A stretch of DNA of 64,000 nt from Hypericum androsaemum (taxonomy: Eukaryota > Streptophyta > Magnoliopsida > Malpighiales > Hypericaceae). A model generated the notes under the pieces. The model made no database searches, was not told the DNA's origin, and worked only from the letters and a program-made list of their open reading frames with translations. Numbering within the stretch: the stretch's first letter is position 1; every line of letters begins with the position of its first letter. The translations under genes and the position numbers were made by a program. Positions 56,651 to 64,000 of this stretch are shown piece after piece. The stretch spans positions 14,626,092-14,690,091 of the forward strand of contig OZ023190.1 of assembly GCA_963995505.1 (NCBI GenBank). Direction: 5' to 3'.

Positions 56651-57657
56651 GAGATAATTATTATCAGGACCCCCGGGTATAGTCAAATAGACTCTGAGGA
56701 CCCTGTAGTTTTTCTACTAATTACTGAGCCCCTGTAATTTGGTTATTATTATACATTCCGATCCCCGACTGATGTCAACATTTTTTCCTTCCTTTTTTTG
56801 TCATAGAAATGACCAAAATGCCCCTCCCACTTAAAAAAACAAAAAAGCAAATACCTCCTCTTTCCATGACCGCCGCCCTCAGCTTCCCCAAGACCGGCTT
56901 CGGCCCCAATTCTGACGTCGTCGCAATAGACGTCGGCGGCCAGATATTCCAGACCACGAGGCAGACCCTGACCCAGTCCGGCTCAAAACCGCTCGTCTCT
57001 TTGGTCCCGAACCAGTTCATCGACCGCGACCCGGACCTCTTCTCGGTCCTCCTCTCCCTCCTCCGGACCGGCGCCCTCCCCTCCAAGGCGAGGGCCTTCG
57101 ACCTCGAGGATTTGATCGCCGAGTCGCGATTCTATGGCGTGGAGCACCTCCTCATCGCCGCGCTCTCCGACCCCTCCCTCTTGGAGGGGTTCAACCTGGA
57201 GAGGTCGAACCGATTGCCGCTTAGCGAGCGGGACTCCCCCTCGGCGATCTCCGCCACGCCGTTCGGGACCCTCCACGTGTCCCACGGCTCCAAGATCACC
57301 TCCTTTGATTGGTCTCTGAGGAGGAAGCACACCATCCTCACGGAATTCCCCGCCGTCGACTCCCTCCTCGCGATTAACCCTAGCCTCGTTGCCGTCGGGG
57401 CCACCGACTTCTCCGGTCCATCGAGGTTTGGCAGAGTCCGGTAAAGGGGTTCTGATCTGAACGATGACAATTTTTTAGTAGGAGGGGCATTTTGGTCATT
57501 TCTATGACAAAAAAAGGAAGAAAAAAATGCTGACATTAGCCAGGGATCGGAATGTATAATAATAACCAAACTACAGGGGCTCAGTAATTAGTAGGAAAAC
57601 TACAGAGTCCTCAGAGTCTATTTAACTATACCCTGAGATCCTGATAGTAATTATCTC
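56651..57657. mobile_element. Pack-MULE carrying a BTB/POZ gene fragment
   Basis: The terminal repeats begin GAGATAATTATTATCAGGAC and return inverted at the right (ending CTGATAGTAATTATCTC), about 170 bp long. The perfect 9-bp target duplication ATAAAAGAA is at 56642-56650 and 57658-57666. The interior is GC-rich and carries one long open frame of host origin. It shares the TCATAGAAATGACCAAAATG subterminal module with the element at 22163. Confidence 0.92.
56866..57444 (+). CDS. Captured BTB/POZ (At5g41330-like) gene fragment, open
   Basis: From ATG 56866 (MTAALSF) the frame runs 192 codons without a stop. A possible earlier ATG at 56809 lies in the terminal repeat. The frame reads VVAIDVGGQIFQTTRQTL, FIDRDPDLFSVLLSLLRTG and LEDLIAESRFYGVEHLL, a T1-type BTB domain. 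It continues with RDSPSAISATPFGTLHVSHG and KITSFDWSLRRKHT, as in the plant At5g41330 family, whose members (about 460 residues) may act as CUL3 ubiquitin-ligase adaptors. It ends at VAVGATDFSGPSRFGRVR, so the C-terminal half is missing. The intact domain means a small protein is possible, but expression is unknown. Confidence 0.83.
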   Translation: MTAALSFPKTGFGPNSDVVAIDVGGQIFQTTRQTLTQSGSKPLVSLVPNQFIDRDPDLFSVLLSLLRTGALPSKARAFDLEDLIAESRFYGVEHLLIAALSDPSLLEGFNLERSNRLPLSERDSPSAISATPFGTLHVSHGSKITSFDWSLRRKHTILTEFPAVDSLLAINPSLVAVGATDFSGPSRFGRVR

Positions 57658-57666
57658 ATAAAAGAA

Positions 57667-58084
57667 ACATCATTTTTTGTCCTACACGGTAGAAATTTCA
57701 AAAGTACTCATTTAAAACACCCCTCCCACTCTCTCCTCCGCCACCTCCTCTCTGCCTCTCCCCTTCCCGTCTCTCTTCTCCGCCACCAAATCAGATCCAC
57801 CAAATTAATCCCTTCCCTCTTCCTCCACGATTTTGGATTGGCTTCATGAACAAACTCCGTACTTCAAATGACGACCAACATTACACCACCGATTTGTCCC
57901 ATGCAACAGAGACCATTTTTTCTTCGGCGGGAGCAATACACTTGGCCGAGAGAAGCAATTTGGTGTTTGGTTATGGAGCAATCCAATGGAGGAACGAAGA
58001 GCTCATGTCCAATTGGTTAGGAGGAAGCATTGAATTCGGAAAGGGAGCAATCCAATTGTCCAAGAGACTTATCTGTGGTTGACA
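57667..58084. other. Interior of the large TIR element, no gene seen
   Basis: CT-rich sequence followed by an unrecognised 78-codon frame (57846-58082). On the minus strand the part near 58085 continues from the P450 fragment but soon loses similarity. Confidence 0.4.
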
Positions 58085-58161
58085 TTGTTGCCACGAGAGG
58101 ATCGGGCCCGGTGGGTGTGTACACGTAGGGTCTCCTTCACCACGGCCTGCAAGTACGGGAC
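58085..58161 (-). pseudogene. Captured cytochrome P450 (CYP78A-like) fragment
   Basis: The minus strand reads VPYLQAVVKETLRVH, the K-helix with the ExxR motif (ETLR), directly after a TTTCAG acceptor. After a two-base insertion it continues with PPGPILSW, the block that follows in CYP78A enzymes. Only about 25 residues of ~530 remain, with intron sequence before them, so it was copied from genomic DNA. Confidence 0.72.
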
Positions 58162-59700
58162 CTGAAATTGAAAATGTTGTATTTTGGAGAAACCCCTAAT
58201 TGAGAAGGTGGAAGCGGGGCAAGAAGAAGAGGGAGGGAAGAAGAGACTGAAGTGGAGAGGGTATTTAATTTTGGGGAGATTTCTTAATGGGAAGACGAAA
58301 CTGCCCCTTTGTTTTCAAACTTTTTAGGCCCTTTTCCGTAATTTGGCACGCTATTTCCTTTTCTGTTTAGTTTATTCCTGTTTTGGGAGTTTATAGCTAT
58401 CTCCAAAGCGGTAATATCAAATATGACCGTTGGGGAGAAGATTTGATATTTCCACGCCTATTCCCTTCTTATTTAGGACTTGGGATGGAAATGGCAATTT
58501 CAGCCTTATGTTTGCTTCTATAGGATGGGAATGTAGGGCTCTAGGGGGGGATCAGGCTGTAATTTTATAAAGGGAAGGAAAATGGGATGAAAGAACGTAA
58601 AGTAAAATAGTAGAATCTATATTGGTCCTTTAATAAAACTATTTATCTTAAAGATAAGTAATTACTAATTACCTTCATTCTATGGTGACAAGGGAGAGAG
58701 TATGAGAGGAAAGTTCTGTTTACTCCATTTCTAAGGGAGTTGCATTTTTTAACCCAAAAAATGACTTAACTCTTAACGGGCATATAGTATTAAGAGTCGA
58801 GTATTTGTTGGATACTATTTTAAGGATGACACTTTCGATGACGTCTTTTACATCTGTGAGGCTTGGACATGATATTTTATTTAAATGAATCTAAGTTTCT
58901 TACTACTTGAATCAACTACCGTTAGAATCTATTTGAATATTTTGATATAGGGATGAATAAGTATTAGGTCAAATTACGTACACTAAGATGTATTTTACTA
59001 AAAGGAATATTATGATGATCGTATGGAAAGGAGGTATCAAGTATTGGAGAGTTAAAATGTTCAAGAAATTGAAGCAAATACCATTACAACTTTGCAAAAA
59101 TTGATTACTCGCGGAAAAGGCTAAGCGCCGAAAAAAGGAGCTCGGCCTATCAAGTTATCTTGGGCCCCGGACGGAATTATGTGCAAGCCCAACTAAAATC
59201 AGACCCCATGTTCTATCTGTACTCACCCAAAGTTGTACTGATTAATCAATGTTCGAATCGGTATAATAAAGTAATAAAAAAATTAATAAATATTTAAATT
59301 ATTGAATATCTCAAACACATGATTTATTAGATTTTCCCAACACGTCTTTGCTAATTCAGAAGGAATAACGAGCGCCCAATGGTTTATGCTTCTTTTATTA
59401 ATGTGGTTTGGACGCTTCCACCAAAAAAAAGTGGTTTGGGCATTGAAACAAAATAGTACTCACATCGAGCGTACATCTTTGCTAGTCAAAATAATCACAA
59501 CTTTGTTAATATGTTTCAAAAAACACCCTCACCTTCCTCGTAGCAAAACCACACCCACCTTCCCACGGCCTGCTCCTCTTCCTAACCCCCTTCTCATTCG
59601 CCTTCTTATCTATTTCTAGACTAAGTGGCAACCATCGAGTATGATCATAATCGATTCTTTCAACCATCGGGTATGATCATAATCGATTGTGTTAATGCCA
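58162..59700. other. Interior of the large TIR element, no gene seen
   Basis: Mixed GC- and AT-rich sequence without a recognisable domain. Confidence 0.4.
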
Positions 59701-59716
59701 CTGGAGTGTAAATTTC

Positions 59717-59985
59717 GTGACGAGTCCTCCCCTCTTTGATCTTAGCCAACATGAGCTTGAACCTATCAAATTCATTAAGAGAGGCCCATTTCTTTTGCCC
59801 CATGAACTGCTCTCCCATTTGTTCTTCACGTCAGCTTTCTCCATGGCTTCAATAATCGTCTTCTTCTTAGGAACTCTGTTGATGTCTATCTTGATACCCA
59901 GTCACACACAAAAAAGCCTCTTGAAGTTCATCTGGCTCCTAACCATATCAGGAGCATCAACAAGGGCCATGTTCTTAACTTGGGA
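59717..59985 (-). pseudogene. RPL14: Ribosomal protein eL14 fragment, intronless
   Basis: The minus strand reads MALVDAPDMVRSQMNFKRL, then after a damaged spot [27 protein letters not shown] and, in a shifted frame, [20 protein letters not shown]. These are consecutive blocks of the large-subunit protein eL14. The N-terminal third and the last residues are missing, and frameshifts are present. The blocks are uninterrupted, so this may be a processed copy or one exon captured by the element. Confidence 0.82.
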
Positions 59986-60625
59986 CCGAGCTTATTCTAT
60001 AAAATAGTGGTTAAAAGCAATTGATTTGCGCTCATCTCCAAAGGGAAAGCAAGATTCAAGCGAGATTTTCATTAGGCACTTAGTCAAGAACAGGTGGCGA
60101 GCATCACAAGACTAACCAAAACGAAACCAAAAAAAATACGGACATTTTCATCAGACATTTTATTGACACGATGACATCAATAGACAGGATTGCATCGGTT
60201 CTCCTTTTCCGCCGGTGCCATCGCCATGTATAAGTTTCTCACTCTCTCTGCTCTGATTCCTTCTGGTTGCTTCAAGATCGGGGAACGGAGGCGGGTCCCC
60301 TAAGCCGTTGGCCTTTGGCCGGAGGGCAGCAGGTGTGGAGTGAGAGGGCGTCTGATCCTCGAGAGGAGAAGATAGAGCAGGCGAGGCGAGGCAGAGGAGG
60401 AAGGCCGAGAGGGCTCTATTGAATTTGCAGCAGAGCTTGGTTGGTGATGATAGTAGAAATGGTGGTGCTAGGGACTTCGATCGAGTTTTATGTGGTTTCG
60501 GTGGAGCAAGGTTTTAGCTGTTGTTTGATGGATTGGAGGGGAAGGAAAGGAAATGGGGATTTTGAAAAAAAGAAGGAAATTAATGTGGGATTGTTATGAA
60601 ATTTTTAACCACGCCAACTCATCCA
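59986..60625. other. Interior of the large TIR element, no gene seen
   Basis: It contains a GC-rich stretch (60190-60520) that may be another captured 5' region, but no family is recognisable. Confidence 0.35.
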
Positions 60626-61010
60626 TAAGTATAACAGGGTAAAAGTTTTGCCCAGTTGGGCTGCCATGTAGGCACAAAAACATGTAGTTTTGATTTAGGG
60701 TACGAGGGCAGTGTTGTCCGTGAGGTCTCTTTGAAACTTCAGGAACGTGTTCAATGCGTTTTGAATTATAGGATTATAAGTGTCAAACGGTAAAACTACA
60801 TGATACTAAAATAAAGTTTTTCCTTCTTTATTTGTTCAGTGCAACGGAAACAAGGAGTTGACAATTGACGCAAGTCATATGCGTCGGAAGATATGACTCA
60901 CGGAGAAGTCAACGAACGATCGATTTTCTGGAGAAGAGCGAGGGAAAATATTGAGAGGGGAGAAATTGAAGAAATTATAGCGGGGGGGAGAAGAGAAATT
61001 GAAAAAGGAG

Positions 61011-62885
61011 ATGGAGAATTTATTTACTCGGATGTTATCTTATATCTTGGGGAACAAGGAAGCTAAAATCGTCGTGCTCGGCCTCGACAATACCGGGAAA
61101 ACAACCATCCTCTGTAAGTGTAACCTCCCTCCTCCCCCTCCCCCGTTGTTTTCCCGTTCTCTGAGGTGCTCTGTTGGATTCCCAATGTAACCGTTGTAGT
61201 TTCTGTATTTACGCGTGGTGGATTCGTTTGGTTTGATTTGTTGTTCCAGATTGGCTTCAGACGGGGGAGGTAGTCTCCACGATCTCGAGTAGGTTCCTCT
61301 GTTTTGGTCCCCAATTATTTTGGTGATTCTTCTTCTTCTTTTTGTGTGTGTGGAATTTGATTTGGGAGATTGTGTTGGCGGCTCAGCGATGGAGTTCAAT
61401 GTGGAGACCGTACAGTACAACAACATCAAGTTCGAGGTGTGGGATCTGGGTGAGAGAGTTCACTCTCTTGATTTATTCAATTGGTTTTTGGTATAGCGGA
61501 TTAGTGATCGACAACTTGGTATAGCGGGTTTTAACGAACTTGTGGTTTTGTTTGAACAGGCGGGCGACCAAGTAACAAGTAATTCTGTCACTCCCTGCAT
61601 TTGCTTGCCTCTTATCTGCTATGAAAATATTATACTGCCTTCATCTTTTCCGGACCAATCTATCCACCTTTCTATTTCAGGATATATTGGAGGCACTTAT
61701 TTCCAAACACCCATGCTGTACTATTTGTGGTTGATTCAAGCGATTCGGATATGTTGACGACAGCCAAAGAAGAATTTCATGCTATTCTAGAGGTATCTTC
61801 TTGGCCGAATCATATTTTTTTATGCTTGCTATTTCATGCTAGTACTTGCTTATGCAACTTTCTTTCTTCTTTCTCATGATGTACACGAGTCAATCTCTTA
61901 GAGTTAGCAATCTGGTATACTGTTCTTGGTTTGGGTTTTTTTTTTTACAACCAATGCATGTAACTTCAGTTACTTGAGGAAGAAAAAAGACTACAAATGT
62001 GTATATAATTAATAACCAGAGAAGTCGAGCAAAGCTTAGCCCATCAGCTTTCCGAGCTGCCTGCTATATTGAGTTGAGCCTCGCTGATACGGATGATTAG
62101 TTTTTAATCCGTACTTAGGTTTTGTGTGCACCAGTTGTTCTGGATGGGAACTTGAGAATGCTGTTATCCTTTTTTTGACTCGTGTAATTCTTGGTATCTC
62201 TTTGTTCAGAGGGAGGAATTGAAAGGAGCCATTGTCCTTATTCTTGCGAATAAGCAGGTAAAGAAGCTTCCAGTACCATAAAATTCAAAGAAGGAAGATT
62301 GATGTGAGACATTATGGGTCAGAAAGAGAATGTTGGAGATCCTATAAGATCTGAAACGCGTACAATTTTTTCGAATAAGATCTGCCCGGAGCTCTAGACG
62401 ATGCTGCAGTAACTGAGGCCTTGGAATTGCACAAGATTAAAAGCCGCCAGGGGCCATCTTTAAATCCTGCGCTGTTAAGGGGGAAGGCCTCTTCGAGGGC
62501 TTGGACTGGTAACAATGCTGCTCTGATCAATGGAGGATACCTTTGTTCAAGTGGTCTCCTTTCTTTTCCAATTCTGTTGGGATGAGTGGTTCTTAAAAGG
62601 ATAAGCAGGAAGGATAATCAAGCAATGAGAAACTTTTGCAGATCACGTAATGCAAAATGTAATCAAATTGATTCATCATACTATTGCTGGGTGCATGGAA
62701 TGTTCTAAATTAACGGGTAAACCTTGTCTGAATCAAACTTTCCCGCAGGCAGATGACAGCCGTTACTGTCAGATGGAATTCTCTCCTCTCTTCAGGGCCG
62801 GTGTTTCATGTTGCTAATCAAAGGACTCACTACATAAATAATCATTTGCAGGTTGTGTAACACCTTAAAAGCTGGAGGGGGCTAA
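61011..62885 (+). pseudogene. ARL1: ARL1-type ARF-like GTPase pseudogene, copy 2
   Basis: The exon series is 61011-61113, 61250-61288, 61387-61449, 61560-61578, 61681-61792, 62210-62257, about 62380-62508 and 62852-62885. It begins MENLFTRMLSY and has an intact P-loop (VVLGLDNTGKTT). Defects: the switch region reads FNVETVQY after a changed TME in place of TIG; the GGQ catalytic glutamine codon is CGA; the NKQ exon lacks a clean join to DLPGALDDAAVTEALELH; and one base is missing after KSRQ near 62450, shifting the frame. The last exon ends LCNTLKAGGG and stop. The parent gene is about 182 residues, a Golgi GTPase. All exons are present, unlike copy 1. Confidence 0.85.
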
Positions 62886-63239
62886 TTTACACAAGAAAAA
62901 TTCAGCATTGAGCTGACGAGAAAGACCTCGGAAGCATTACCTCTACTGTCAAACAGTGATGTATGTGGCCCATATTTTTGCAAGGAGAAGCTGGCTGGAT
63001 CCACATGTCAATCTACGATTCGGAAGCTGACATTGGCTGGATCCACATGTGAATTAGTTAGTGTACAGAGGATAACCCCACTAATCTTTTTTTGAATTCC
63101 GTTTGATGATGATGCTAATGCGTGGAATCTAGTTCTGACGAAATTTCGTGGATAAGGATCCTTTTGTGGATTAAAGAGGGTTATTTTTCGCAGTGGTGTT
63201 GAAAATTCTGACACATCCGAAAATGGAGTTGTCAGTTAA

Positions 63240-63365
63240 AGTATTCTCTGTCTGGGGTTGGTTAGAAACCGCACAAAATATTGCGGTTTTGATTTGCAAA
63301 GAAACCGCACAAAATTGTGCGATTTTTGGCAAAAACGCACTTTTTTGTGCGGTTTCTTGCACAAG
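63240..63365. repeat. GAAACCGCACAAAA inverted and direct repeats
   Basis: AGAAACCGCACAAAAT occurs twice as a direct repeat (about 63266 and 63300). Its complement, TTTTTTGTGCGGTTTCT, occurs at about 63340-63357, so the stretch can form a hairpin. Confidence 0.7.
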
Positions 63366-63460
63366 CTGAACATTTGGCTCCGGTTATCGGCTTGGCTCGT
63401 TGTCTACTTTTTTTCTGATTATTTAAAAAAAATTGTAATTATCTCGATTATTTGTAATGT

Positions 63461-64000
63461 TTATCTTTATTTTCGGTATTTGTAATAATCTTGAACCCTT
63501 CCGTATATAAATTTTCTCTGTACCTCGAATAAAAATGCGTCTTTTTTAGCTAAAAATAGATGGAGTAGTATGGCATTTGATTCCTTCAGATGCTTAAAAG
63601 AAAATTATATGTCCATGACATGCTCGGGAATACGTACAAGAAACATGGACAATTACGTTCATATCTTGTAATGACAATTACAGCCTCTAAATTTGAGCTG
63701 ACTAATAATTTGTAGATATGAAATTAATATTTATATGATATAGTTAGTTGGGGTCAATCTCACCACATCAATAATCCCTTCGACATTACCAGAGAAGAAA
63801 GTGAGTATCCATTTCCCATAAAACACAAGGCCATAATTAGAATGTCGCATAAAAACAGATGGCCAAAAAATGCAACAAATCGTGCGTTTCACATTAAAAA
63901 CTTAAAACGCAAAAAAAGATGCATTTTTATTCGAGGTACAGAGAAAATGTATATACGGAAGGGTTCAAGATTATTACAAATACCGAAAATAAAGATAAAT
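63461..64000. repeat. Long inverted-repeat pair at the window end (MITE or foldback)
   Basis: About 90 bases from TTATCTTTATTTTCGGTATT (63461) to AAAATGCGTCTTTTTT (about 63550) recur inverted at about 63912-64000. The spacer is about 360 bases and non-coding. The right end is at the window edge, so target duplication and true boundary cannot be judged. Confidence 0.78.

Larger units (their letters stand above)
56430..60809. mobile_element. Large long-TIR element (Mutator-like) with captured gene fragments and a nested Pack-MULE
   Basis: The left ~180 bases (TTAGTACAATGTAGTTTTGC onward, with GTTCAAAACGCATC and CTGGGCAAAACTTTTACC) return inverted at 60630-60809 (ending CTACATGATACTAA). No target duplication was found, so the exact ends are approximate. 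It contains the 56651-57657 element as a nested insertion, a cytochrome P450 fragment and a ribosomal protein L14 fragment. No transposase was recognised. Confidence 0.72.

Noticed and set aside
59717..60007. 96-codon plus-strand frame
   Set aside because: The minus strand of the same bases is clearly the eL14 fragment.

Overview
The window is nuclear DNA of a flowering plant, most likely a dicot. It has spliced plant genes with GT-AG introns, a GLUTAMINE DUMPER gene, a plant glutamate-receptor exon, and plant-type Copia, Gypsy, hAT and Mutator-like transposons in AT-rich spacers. I cannot name the species. Nothing bacterial, organellar or CRISPR-like was seen.

Only two host genes look intact. 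A ten-exon minus-strand gene (2912-5211) encodes a 288-residue mitochondrial-type NAD(P)-binding Rossmann protein. A single-exon plus-strand gene (35675-36247) encodes a GLUTAMINE DUMPER membrane protein. An isolated first exon of a glutamate receptor-like gene lies at 1550-1808. Two decayed copies of an ARL1-type small GTPase gene lie at 53633-55468 and 61011-62885.

Most of the rest is transposable elements. From left to right these are: a decayed Copia element (5679-about 12505) whose right end is a chimera of two opposed LTR fragments; a hAT element (14978-16120); a Mutator-like element carrying a glucanase fragment (16387-17369); LINE remnants; a TRIM (19316-19655); a Mutator-like element carrying pieces of ATG3 and of an ERF gene (22163-23801); a second Copia element with intact LTRs and a 5-bp target duplication (24791-32853); a small hAT-like MITE (33197-33793); and a 14.4-kb Gypsy element with a 5-bp target duplication (37981-52343). 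Last comes a nested pair of long-TIR elements (56430-60809, containing 56651-57657) carrying BTB/POZ, cytochrome P450 and ribosomal protein L14 fragments. The window ends inside another inverted-repeat pair.

The most unusual object is in the Gypsy element. Between a truncated integrase and the LTR that is 3' for the element lies a plus-strand gene, antisense to the element's own genes. It has six exons and five short introns, and the joined exons total exactly 1000 codons. It encodes a plant mobile domain protein with an NLS-like patch and a coiled-coil tail, broken by a single in-frame stop. Because it is antisense, its introns would not be spliced out of the element's genomic RNA, which would explain how an LTR retrotransposon can carry an intron-bearing gene.
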